Source of the DNA: Pontibacter burrus | GTDB lineage: Bacteria; Bacteroidota; Bacteroidia; Cytophagales; Hymenobacteraceae | DNA: 64,000 nucleotides | Direction: 5' to 3' | Assembly (NCBI RefSeq): GCF_010686685.1 | Contig: NZ_JAAGWD010000010.1 | Coordinates: 1 to 64,000 of the forward strand | Part shown: one piece after another, positions 52,692 to 61,164 of the stretch | How the letters are laid out: each line of letters starts with the position of its first letter | Position numbering within the stretch: position 1 is the first letter of the stretch | Made by a program: the position numbers and the translations under genes | Notes under the pieces: generated by a model | The model's input: only the letters and a program-made list of their open reading frames with translations | Database searches by the model: none | What the model was told of the DNA's origin: nothing

Positions 52692-55600
52692 ATGAGAAAT
52701 TTCGACAATTATTCGTGCCTGACGCGGCATGTTTTAAAAGAACACTTACAATGGTTATGGCGAACGGCGCTAGTTGCCCTTGCTGTTTTAACTTTTGCAA
52801 CAAATGCAACAGCACAGGTTGTGGCACCCGACCCTAATACAAGTTGTACTTCAAATGACCTTGAGATCGTAGAAGCGACCTTGACCGGGGCAACAGAATG
52901 CTATACTTGCATTGAAGGGCAGCCAACGACTTCAGTATTAACACTCGCTATCCATAACAAAACAGGGTCTACCAGAACCTCTTTTGCATTTTGGGCGAAC
53001 TTAGAAGTTACATTACCAAACGGGCAGGTAACAAACACTGTAATTACAGGTTGTAATGGCCCAATACCAGGAAATACCACGCATGAGCTGCCTTTCGGAG
53101 AAATCCAATATGTATGTGGGTCTACACTGAAGCTCACAAATATATTCCTGGCCTGGACAGACGCATCACAAAATGAAGACAGACAGTGTCCTTTAGATCC
53201 AGCTAACATTTCTCCTAAGTGTGGTAAACTTGCTGAGATAGAAATAACACCGCCACTATCTGTAGGCATTGCAAGTAGCACAGCTCCGTGTGTAGGGGAA
53301 GCAAATGGTAGCATTACTGCCAGTGCCCAGGGTGGCGAAGGTCCTTATAGTTATACTTTACTTCCTGGCAACATAACCAACAGTACTGGTGTGTTTACGG
53401 GCCTGGCTGCAGGTACTTATACCATAAATGTTGCAGATGCCAACAGTTGTAGAACCCAGGTTAGCCATACTTTAACAGAAGTAATGTGCTGCGTACCTCC
53501 GACAATTACCGCCCAGCCAGTTGCAGATGCTGCCTGCGTTGGGGAAGGTGCGAGCTTTACGGTTGCATATAGCGGGGGAACACCGGCACCAACTATACAA
53601 TGGGAGGTGAATACAGGAAATGGCACCTGGACTCCGCTTACCAATACTGGCCCATACTCAGGTATAACAAGCGCTACTTTAACTATAGCCACTACCACGC
53701 TAGCCATGAATGGCTATACGTACCGTGCTGTGCTTACGAGCGGTAACTGTGAACCCGTTACAACTAACGGTGCGGCGTTAACGGTGTATGGTTTACCTAC
53801 AGTTTATAGTTTGCAGGGCGGTAGCTACTGTGCAGGCTCAACGGCATTAGGCACCATTACGCTAAGTGACTCTGAAACAGGTGTAATGTATCAGCTATAT
53901 ACTGCTGCTGATGCAACAGTTGGTAGCCCAATGCCTGGAGATGGCGAGGCTATAGTTTGGACAGGTATTGCAGCCGGAACAGGTTACTATGTGGTAGCTA
54001 CTGGCCCTGGTAATTGTACCAGCACAACCAACAGCGTAAATGTCGTTGCTAATCCTAATCCGGTTGCAACAGCTTCGGTTGCTGGTATGCTTACCTGCAG
54101 CGTAACTTCAGTGCAGTTGAGCGGCTCTGCCAACATTGCAGTTGCATCTTATGCCTGGACTGGTCCTGGCGGCTTCACATCAGCATTGCAAAACCCTACT
54201 GTTGGCGCGGCAGGTACTTATGTGCTTACTGTTACAACGGCTGCAGGCTGTACCGATACGGACGAGGTTGTGGTAGAGGAAGACGATGAACTACCTACAG
54301 TAACTGCTGGTACCTATGGTCCGCTTTGTATAGATGCTGCAGCTATAGTTCTGGGTGGTACACCTGCTGCTGGCACCTGGACAGGCACCGGCATAGTGGC
54401 TGTAAATGGTGGCTATCAGTTCAGCCCTGCTACAGCAGGCGTTGGCTCTCACTTGCTTACCTATTCCTACACGGCTACTAATGGATGCACAGCTACTTCC
54501 ACTACAACTATAGTTGTGAATGGTTTGCCTGCAGCTTACACATTAACTGGCGGCTCGTACTGCACAGGCACTTCACCGGCAGGGGCCGCCGTTACGTTGT
54601 CAGACTCCGATACAGGTGTTAGTTACCAGTTACAGGTAAATAATGGCGGTACCTGGACCAATGTAGAAGGTGCTATAGTTGCGGGTACTGGTTCAGGAAT
54701 CAGCTTCGGTATTCAGCCGGTGGGTTCTTACCGCGTGCTGGCAACCAACACAGCTACCGGTTGCGATGATGCCTTTGGCAATGCTACGGTTAGGGTTAGC
54801 CCTCTTTTTAGCGCTAATGCAGGCCAAGACCAAACACTGACTTGTACAAATACATCAGTTACATTAACTGGTACATCTACAGATGGAGACGTAACTTTTG
54901 CCTGGAGCGGGCCAGGTGGCTTTACTGCTTCAACTGCAACTATACAAGTTAGCACAGCAGGGACTTATACTCTAACTGTTACTAACCCGGCAACCGGCTG
55001 CTCTGCTACCGATACAGTGGAGGTAGGAAGGAACAATGAATTGCCGGACGCAAGAGTTGCTTCTTCTTCCATACCTGTCATTAAGTGTGGTAATGGAGAG
55101 GTAACTCTGTTAGGCGTTTCTAACACTCCTGGAGTAACATTCAGATGGACTGGACCAAACGGATTCACTTCAACTGAGCAGAATGTTACTGTTTCGGTTG
55201 GTGGTACCTACACCTTAACGGTTACAAATCCTGCAACTGGCTGCTCAGCTTCTGCTACAGAAAGTGTAGTAGATGCAAGAAGAGATTTGAATGCGAATGC
55301 CGGACCTGATAAAGTGCTTACCTGTACAGTCAATCAAGTAGTCTTGCAAGGGACAACTGATTACGATGGACAATTAGCATTAGGATATGAGTGGAGAGAT
55401 AGTAATGGAGCTTTAATTGCTTTAACACAAAACATTACTGTAACCGAACCAGGTACCTACACATTCAGGGTACATGACATCTACAGTGGTTGTAATGACT
55501 CTGACGTTGTAGTAGTTACTGGTAATACCGATTCGCCTGTTGTAAACATCCGCACTGATACAAACCCTGTACTGAAATGCTCCAACAATGATATTGAGAT

Positions 55601-57719
55601 TCAGGGCGGTTCGCCAACACCAGGGGCTGTTTATAGTTGGGTTGGCCCGAATGGGTTTACTGCAACTACTCAGAATATAACTGTTTCTGTAGGCGGAATA
55701 TACACATTAACAGTTACTAACCCTGCAACAGGGTGCAGCGCCAGCAAGCAGGTAGAGATATATGATGTAAGAAAAGATCTCAACGCTAATGCGGGACCTG
55801 ATATGGTGTTAACCTGTACTGTAAATCAAGTTACATTACAAGGGTCTAGTATTACGGCAGGTGCTTTAGGCTATCATTGGACTGCAAGCGATGGTGGACG
55901 TATCGTGTCAGGTCAATCCACGCTGAATCCTGTAGTAGATGCACCTGGTACTTATATTCTTTATGTAGTTGACATCTATAGTGGCTGTAATGATACCGAT
56001 ATAGTTGTAGTTACCAGAGAAAATACGCAGGTAAATGTATCAGCCCAAGGCGGTGCGTTGGATTGTGTAACCGGTACGTTACGACTAACGGGTAGTTCAA
56101 CTACAGCTGGTGTGGTATATAGCTGGATCGGACCGGGCGGCTTTACATCAAGCGAGCAAAACCCTGTGGTTAATATGGCGGGCGAGTACACCTTAACAGC
56201 CCGAATTCCGAACTCTGATTGCGCTGCCAGCACCACGGTAACAGTAGTACCTGCCGCAGGCGGAACAAGAACCGAAGTTACCTGCTATGTAATCGACTTT
56301 GAACAGGACGCAGCTGGCCTGATTACCTCTACCACTACCAATGCGGGTGAAGTTGTGATCGTAGGGCAGCGCCGTACACCGGAAGGCCCGATTGCGCTGG
56401 GTAACCACGCAGCCATTTTCGACACAGGCATGCCGACTGGCGACGATGCTGACCTCCATACCATGGATTGGGGTAATGTACTCATCGTTAACCAGGACAG
56501 AACCGGTGAACCGAACGATAACCAATGGGGTGGCGTGCTGGAGCTGGACTTCTCTGCCTTCGGTCCTGTTACCATGACTTCGCTTCGTGCGCTGGATATT
56601 GATGAGTATGAAGACTGGTCGTGGGTGGTGCTGTACGATGGCGATGGCAACGAACTGTACCGTGTGCAACTGCAACCTCTAGGCGACAACAGCCGACAGA
56701 CTGTTGATTTGGGCAATACTCGTGGCGTAATGATGATGCGTGTGTACCTGGATGGCACTGGTGTGGATTATGTAGGCTCGGGTGCGATAGATGATATCCG
56801 TTTCTGTATCGAACGCCAGGTAGAGGAACCATGCCAAACTCCTCAACCAGAGCCGGAGAACTGCTTTGTAGCAGATTTCGATCAGGAGGAAACCGGCCTG
56901 ATTGAATCTACCACTACCAATGCAGGTGTGATTGGTATTCTGGGACGTGCCCGCACTTCTACTGGTCCAATTGCGCTTGGTAACCATGCAGCTATCTTTA
57001 ACTCGCAAATGCCGACTGGTGACGACGACGATTTATACACTGCCGACTGGGGCAATGTGCTGATCATTAACCAGGACAGAACCAGTGAACCGAATGATAA
57101 CCAGTGGGGTGGCATTCTGGAACTGGATTTCTCTGCCTTTGGTCCGGTGACCATGTACTCGCTCAAAGCACTCGATATCGACGAGTACGAAGATTGGTCA
57201 TGGGTAGTACTATACGATGGTAATGGTAATGAACTATACCGTGTGCAGCTGCAGCCACTGGGCAATAACAGTCAGCAGCAGGTTGATTTGGGTGCTACCA
57301 GCGGTGTAATGCTGATGAAAGTGTACCTGGACGGAACCGGTGTTGACTTTGTAGGCTCCGGTGCTATTGACGACATCAGATTCTGCATAGATGGCAACAA
57401 TGCTTCGACTGCCCTGCAGGCAAGCAGAGCAAGTGCGCTGAAAGCAGAGACAGTCGGTATAGAAGCCTCAGCATATCCGATGCCGTTTACCGACAGAACC
57501 ACAATAGAGTTTAGAATGGCCGAGGCGCAGGATTATGTTGTACAGCTCTACGATTCCAAGGGCCAGTTAGTACGTGAACTGCAAGCTGGTAAGGCGGGTG
57601 CCGGTGAACTGGTAACTGTTGAAGTAGAAGGCAGCCACCTGGCTGATGGTCTGTACTTTGCCAATATTGTGGGCAAGGCCGGTATCAAAAAATCGGTGAA
57701 GCTGCTCCATAGAAGGTAA
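52692..57719 (+). CDS. Large T9SS-secreted surface protein with SprB-like, Ig-like and duplicated C-terminal modules
   Basis: The 1675-residue protein starts at the ATG at 52692, with a polar pre-segment (NFDNYSCLTRHVL) and a hydrophobic signal. After a Cys-rich N-terminal domain (about 40-180), one SprB-like repeat is visible (about 190-265, GGEGPYSYTLLPG and GLAAGTYTINVADANSC). About ten Ig-like/PKD-like beta domains follow (265-1190), many with SWxGPxGFT(S/A). Two copies of an unrecognised module of about 180 residues lie at 1196-1375 and 1389-1569. A T9SS type A sorting domain ends the protein (ASAYPMPFTDRTTIEFRM to the end). It should be a cell-surface or gliding-type adhesin. A near-identical C-terminus, module and terminator occur in the next gene. 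Confidence 0.85.
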   Translation: MRNFDNYSCLTRHVLKEHLQWLWRTALVALAVLTFATNATAQVVAPDPNTSCTSNDLEIVEATLTGATECYTCIEGQPTTSVLTLAIHNKTGSTRTSFAFWANLEVTLPNGQVTNTVITGCNGPIPGNTTHELPFGEIQYVCGSTLKLTNIFLAWTDASQNEDRQCPLDPANISPKCGKLAEIEITPPLSVGIASSTAPCVGEANGSITASAQGGEGPYSYTLLPGNITNSTGVFTGLAAGTYTINVADANSCRTQVSHTLTEVMCCVPPTITAQPVADAACVGEGASFTVAYSGGTPAPTIQWEVNTGNGTWTPLTNTGPYSGITSATLTIATTTLAMNGYTYRAVLTSGNCEPVTTNGAALTVYGLPTVYSLQGGSYCAGSTALGTITLSDSETGVMYQLYTAADATVGSPMPGDGEAIVWTGIAAGTGYYVVATGPGNCTSTTNSVNVVANPNPVATASVAGMLTCSVTSVQLSGSANIAVASYAWTGPGGFTSALQNPTVGAAGTYVLTVTTAAGCTDTDEVVVEEDDELPTVTAGTYGPLCIDAAAIVLGGTPAAGTWTGTGIVAVNGGYQFSPATAGVGSHLLTYSYTATNGCTATSTTTIVVNGLPAAYTLTGGSYCTGTSPAGAAVTLSDSDTGVSYQLQVNNGGTWTNVEGAIVAGTGSGISFGIQPVGSYRVLATNTATGCDDAFGNATVRVSPLFSANAGQDQTLTCTNTSVTLTGTSTDGDVTFAWSGPGGFTASTATIQVSTAGTYTLTVTNPATGCSATDTVEVGRNNELPDARVASSSIPVIKCGNGEVTLLGVSNTPGVTFRWTGPNGFTSTEQNVTVSVGGTYTLTVTNPATGCSASATESVVDARRDLNANAGPDKVLTCTVNQVVLQGTTDYDGQLALGYEWRDSNGALIALTQNITVTEPGTYTFRVHDIYSGCNDSDVVVVTGNTDSPVVNIRTDTNPVLKCSNNDIEIQGGSPTPGAVYSWVGPNGFTATTQNITVSVGGIYTLTVTNPATGCSASKQVEIYDVRKDLNANAGPDMVLTCTVNQVTLQGSSITAGALGYHWTASDGGRIVSGQSTLNPVVDAPGTYILYVVDIYSGCNDTDIVVVTRENTQVNVSAQGGALDCVTGTLRLTGSSTTAGVVYSWIGPGGFTSSEQNPVVNMAGEYTLTARIPNSDCAASTTVTVVPAAGGTRTEVTCYVIDFEQDAAGLITSTTTNAGEVVIVGQRRTPEGPIALGNHAAIFDTGMPTGDDADLHTMDWGNVLIVNQDRTGEPNDNQWGGVLELDFSAFGPVTMTSLRALDIDEYEDWSWVVLYDGDGNELYRVQLQPLGDNSRQTVDLGNTRGVMMMRVYLDGTGVDYVGSGAIDDIRFCIERQVEEPCQTPQPEPENCFVADFDQEETGLIESTTTNAGVIGILGRARTSTGPIALGNHAAIFNSQMPTGDDDDLYTADWGNVLIINQDRTSEPNDNQWGGILELDFSAFGPVTMYSLKALDIDEYEDWSWVVLYDGNGNELYRVQLQPLGNNSQQQVDLGATSGVMLMKVYLDGTGVDFVGSGAIDDIRFCIDGNNASTALQASRASALKAETVGIEASAYPMPFTDRTTIEFRMAEAQDYVVQLYDSKGQLVRELQAGKAGAGELVTVEVEGSHLADGLYFANIVGKAGIKKSVKLLHRR

Positions 57720-57738
57720 GTTAAACTATAACTAATTA

Positions 57739-57778
57739 GAACTGCCCTGTAGCCAACGGCTACAGGGCAGTTTTTTTA
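57739..57778 (+). terminator. Terminator after T9SS gene 1
   Basis: CTGCCCTGTAGCC and GGCTACAGGGCAG form a 13-base stem with a three-base loop and T-run. The same terminator, with changes, follows T9SS gene 2. Confidence 0.9.
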
Positions 57779-58268
57779 TAGATGATCAGAAAAAAAGACC
57801 GCTTTTATCAGAAAGGAAAACCCGGAAGAGTAAGTTATGACCGGTATTCAGTTAACACTTAAACAGGCTGTAAACGAATATAGTTGGGGCTTAATTTAAT
57901 TGTACTAAATTTTTCATTGCCTTAACTAAAGCAATGTATATGTGTGCTTTGACTTGAGGCGTAAGAAGCAGAAAGTGAGGTTGGTAAGGAAAATAATAAA
58001 CGTATACTATAGCGTGTCTCAAACATAAAAGTTCTAATTAAATTCTTTTTAGAACTGCCTTCTTTAAGCTTAATAACCCTGATAGGCTTTGGCGCAAATT
58101 GGTACGTGTTATTACTTACTTGTAAACCTATAGTAATATGGTAAAGTTCTACATTCGGGGTCCGCTTATCACATTTCCTCTCTCTCAGTTTTATCCTTTA
58201 CAACAAGGTCCCTGATCTGGTTTGCGCATCTGAGCAGCACCATCTCTTACTTATTTAATTTTTTAATT
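57779..58268. other. Leader region of T9SS gene 2
   Basis: There is no protein-coding gene. It holds the 13-mer AACCCTGATAGGC (58075-58087), a small hairpin AGTTCTAA/TTAGAACT near 58029-58056, and a GAGCAG-type segment at 58232-58237 that has a counterpart before the first uORF. Confidence 0.4.
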
Positions 58269-58337
58269 ATGGAAAAAGGAAACACCCGGCAAAAAGGTGG
58301 GGGATATCTTATTCCGCTGCACTTTAAACCTCCTTAA
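58269..58337 (+). CDS. 22-codon upstream ORF (leader peptide) of T9SS gene 2
   Basis: The ORF begins after an A/T-rich stretch (TTTAATTTTTTAATT) and ends KPP-stop. It has the same length as, and shares seven of 22 residues with, the ORF at 52503-52571, with an identical GG-Y centre and PP end. The stop is 104 bases before the T9SS start. Translation and a regulatory role are inferred from this pairing. Confidence 0.5.
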   Translation: MEKGNTRQKGGGYLIPLHFKPP

Positions 58338-58441
58338 TACCAGTTTAAGGTTCAGTAATATTATGCTATCCTGGTATATACCACTTGTTTATTTTGAGGA
58401 ACTATATGAAGAAATTATACAACTATGAAAGCTAACATCCT

Positions 58442-60535
58442 ATGGAAAACTATAACAACTACACATGTTTGAAGGATAATTTACTTACATACTTACAGAA
58501 GATTGCAGTTGTAGTGGCTGTGCTGGCCTTACCACTGGCCTTACAGGCAAAAGGCAAAACAACAACTGCAGACAATTGCCACATAATCGATTTTAACCAG
58601 GAGAGTACTGGTCTGATTACAGCTACTACAACAAATGCGGGGGTAGTAGATATAGTAGGACAGCGTCGTACTTCTACCGGGCCGATTGCGCTGGGCAACC
58701 ATGCCGCTATTTTCGATACCGGCATGCCGACCGGTGATGACGATGACCTGTACACTGATGACTGGGGCAATGTGCTCATCATCAACCAGGACAGAACCAA
58801 CGTGCCGAATGATAACCAGTGGGGTGGCGTGCTGGAATTAAATTTCGCTTCTGTCGGTCCAGTGACTATGTACTCGCTTAAAGCACTTGACATTGACGAG
58901 TACGAAGACTGGTCATGGGTGAAACTATACGACGGCAATGGCAACGAACTATACAGCGTGCAGCTGCAGCCTTTAGGTAACAACAGTCGCCAGATGGTTG
59001 ATCTGGGCGGCACAGAAGGAGTAATGATGATGCGTGTGTACTTGGACGGAACTGGTGAAGATTTTGTTGGATCAGGTGCCATCGATGATATCATGTTCTG
59101 TGTTGAAGAGCCAGAGCCAAGTAATTGCTTCATAGCTGACTTTAACCAGGAGAGTACCGGTCTGATCGAGTCTACCACTACAAATGCTGGCGATATTACG
59201 ATTCTGGGTCGTGCCCGTACTTCTACAGGTCCTGTCGCGCTGGGCAACCATGCCGCGATTTTCGACAGCGGCATGCCGACCGGTGATGATGACGACCTGT
59301 ACACTGATGACTGGGGCAATGTGCTCATCATCAACCAGGACAGAACCAACGTGCCGAATGATAACCAGTGGGGCGGTGTACTAGAGCTCGACTTCTCGGC
59401 TTTCGGCCCAGTAACAATGTACTCGCTCAAGGCACTTGACATTGATGAGTACGAAGACTGGTCATGGGTAGTGCTGTATGATGGTGATGGTAATGAACTA
59501 TACCGTGTGCAGCTGCAGCCGCTTGGCAACAACAGCCGACAAATGGTTGACTTGGGTGGCACAAAAGGGGTGATGATGATGAAGGTGTACCTGGATGGAA
59601 CCGGCGAAGACTTCGTGGGCTCAGGTGCTATTGATGATATCATGTTCTGTGTTGAAGAGCCAGAGCCAGAAACCTGCTTCGTAGCGGACTTTAATCAGGA
59701 AGAAAGTGGCTTGATTGAGTCTACTACAACCAATGCTGGTGATATTGGCTTGCTGGGTCGCCGCCGTACTGCAGATGGCTCAATTGCTCTTGGTAATCAT
59801 GCTGCTATCTTCGATACTGGTATGCCAACCGGAGATGATACCGACTTGCATACGCTGGATTGGGGCAATGCGCTGATCATTAACCAGGACAGAACCGGCG
59901 AGCCGAACGATAACCAATGGGGCGGCGTGATGGAGCTGGATTTCTCAGCTTTTGGACCTGTAACGATGTACTCACTGATGGCACTCGACATTGACGAGTA
60001 CGAAGACTGGTCATGGGTGAAACTATACGACGGCAATGGCAATGAGCTCTACAGCGTGCAACTGCAGCCACTGGGTAACAACAGCCAGCAGCAGGTTGAT
60101 CTGGGTGGTACCAGCGGTGTGATGCTGATGAAAGTGTACCTGGATGGCACAGGCGAAGACTTTGTTGGCTCAGGCGCTATTGACGACATCCACTTCTGTG
60201 TAGATGGCAATAACGCTTCTACTGCGCTGCAAGCTGGCAGCGTGAGCGCACTGAAAGCAGAAAAGATGGCTGGTATAGAAGCTTCAGCTTATCCAATGCC
60301 ATTTACCGACAGAACCACAATTGAGTTCAGAATGGCTGATGCCCAGGATTATGTAGTACAACTCTACGATTCTAAAGGCCAGCTGGTACGTGAACTGCAG
60401 GCTGGTACAGCAAGGGCTGGCCAGTTAGTGACTGTTGAGGTAGAAGGCAGCCACCTGGCTGATGGTCTGTACTTTGCCAACATTGTGGGCAAGGCCGGCA
60501 TCAAGAAGTCAGTGAAACTGCTGCACAAAAAGTAA
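58442..60535 (+). CDS. T9SS-secreted protein with three copies of the about-180-residue module
   Basis: The 697-residue protein has the same NYNNYTCL-type pre-segment and signal as T9SS gene 1. Three modules follow at about residues 45-223, 228-403 and 411-590. Each runs from a (N/T)C(H/F)xxDFNQE start through GLI(T/E)(A/S)TTTNAG, MPTGDDxDL, NQDRT, DIDEYEDWSWV, LYDG(N/D)GNELY, VDLG and a closing GSGAIDDI. The T9SS type A domain is nearly identical to that of gene 1. The modules resemble, in memory only, the GSGAIDNI-type end of exosortase surface proteins. Binding role unknown. It is a tandem paralogue made by duplication that included the terminator. Confidence 0.85.
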   Translation: MENYNNYTCLKDNLLTYLQKIAVVVAVLALPLALQAKGKTTTADNCHIIDFNQESTGLITATTTNAGVVDIVGQRRTSTGPIALGNHAAIFDTGMPTGDDDDLYTDDWGNVLIINQDRTNVPNDNQWGGVLELNFASVGPVTMYSLKALDIDEYEDWSWVKLYDGNGNELYSVQLQPLGNNSRQMVDLGGTEGVMMMRVYLDGTGEDFVGSGAIDDIMFCVEEPEPSNCFIADFNQESTGLIESTTTNAGDITILGRARTSTGPVALGNHAAIFDSGMPTGDDDDLYTDDWGNVLIINQDRTNVPNDNQWGGVLELDFSAFGPVTMYSLKALDIDEYEDWSWVVLYDGDGNELYRVQLQPLGNNSRQMVDLGGTKGVMMMKVYLDGTGEDFVGSGAIDDIMFCVEEPEPETCFVADFNQEESGLIESTTTNAGDIGLLGRRRTADGSIALGNHAAIFDTGMPTGDDTDLHTLDWGNALIINQDRTGEPNDNQWGGVMELDFSAFGPVTMYSLMALDIDEYEDWSWVKLYDGNGNELYSVQLQPLGNNSQQQVDLGGTSGVMLMKVYLDGTGEDFVGSGAIDDIHFCVDGNNASTALQAGSVSALKAEKMAGIEASAYPMPFTDRTTIEFRMADAQDYVVQLYDSKGQLVRELQAGTARAGQLVTVEVEGSHLADGLYFANIVGKAGIKKSVKLLHKK

Positions 60536-60553
60536 GTTAAACTATAGTTAATT

Positions 60554-60592
60554 AGAACTGCCCTGTAGCCGTTGGTTGCAGGGCAGTTTTTT
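60554..60592 (+). terminator. Terminator after T9SS gene 2
   Basis: AACTGCCCTG and CAGGGCAGTT form a stem with an imperfect inner part and a T-run. The flanking TTAATTAGAACTGCCCTG matches the gene 1 copy almost base for base. Confidence 0.85.
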
Positions 60593-60619
60593 ATGCCTGT
60601 AGATGTAGCGTTTTTACTT

Positions 60620-60627
60620 TACTTTTG
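60620..60627 (+). promoter_or_regulatory. -7 box just before the NadR-like gene
   Basis: TACTTTTG matches TAnnTTTG and ends five bases before the ATG at 60633. If used, the transcript would be leaderless or nearly so. No good -33 box is seen. Confidence 0.4.
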
Positions 60628-60632
60628 CTTCT

Positions 60633-61154
60633 ATGCTTAAAATCGCAATCACAGGGCCGGAGTCTACAGGTAAATCCACTTTATCAGAGCAGCTGGCAAC
60701 GCACTACAACACGGTGTGGGTGCCCGAGTATGCCCGTGCTTACATCGGTAACCTTGGCCGGGACTATACTATAGACGATATTGAGGCCATTGCCCGGGGG
60801 CAGCTGCAACTGGAGCAGGAACTTGAAGCCGGCGCAGGAACTATACTTATTTCGGATACAGATCTGCTGGTACTCAAAATCTGGAGCGAACATGCCTTTG
60901 GCCGTTGCCCGGAATTTATAGTTCAGCAATTAGAGCAGCAGAACTATAACCTTTACCTGCTGATGGGCGTTGATTTGCCCTGGGAGCCCGACCCGCAGCG
61001 CGAACACCCGCACCTGCGCCAGTTTTTTTACGACTGGTACAAACGCGAACTGCAAACTATGGGAGTGCCTTTTGCTGAAATAAGCGGGCAGCAGCACGAG
61101 CGTTTTAACAATGCCAAAAAACACATAGATGCCCTGCTGCAAACCAAACTATAA
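60633..61154 (+). CDS. NadR-type nicotinamide riboside kinase
   Basis: The 173-residue P-loop kinase has GPESTGKST at residues 8-16. It carries the NadR C-terminal kinase pattern: VPEYARAYI after the P-loop, then ISDTDLLVLKIW, LPWEPDPQREHP and a closing QHERF segment. It lacks the NMN adenylyltransferase domain of full NadR. It would phosphorylate nicotinamide riboside to NMN, a role that fits PnuC 9.4 kb upstream. The aldose-epimerase gene starts 10 bases downstream, and co-transcription is likely. Confidence 0.88.
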   Translation: MLKIAITGPESTGKSTLSEQLATHYNTVWVPEYARAYIGNLGRDYTIDDIEAIARGQLQLEQELEAGAGTILISDTDLLVLKIWSEHAFGRCPEFIVQQLEQQNYNLYLLMGVDLPWEPDPQREHPHLRQFFYDWYKRELQTMGVPFAEISGQQHERFNNAKKHIDALLQTKL

Positions 61155-61164
61155 ATATTGCCGC

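Noticed and set aside
58459..59643. Long minus-strand open frame (394 codons) opposite T9SS gene 2
   Set aside because: It is antisense to the repeated modules. Its length comes from the codon pattern of the modules repeating in phase, and the Ser/Pro-rich product has no protein-like features.
58575..60210. Possible CRISPR or tandem non-coding repeat
   Set aside because: The repeats are about 540-560 bases long, keep one reading frame and encode protein modules. There are no short spacers.
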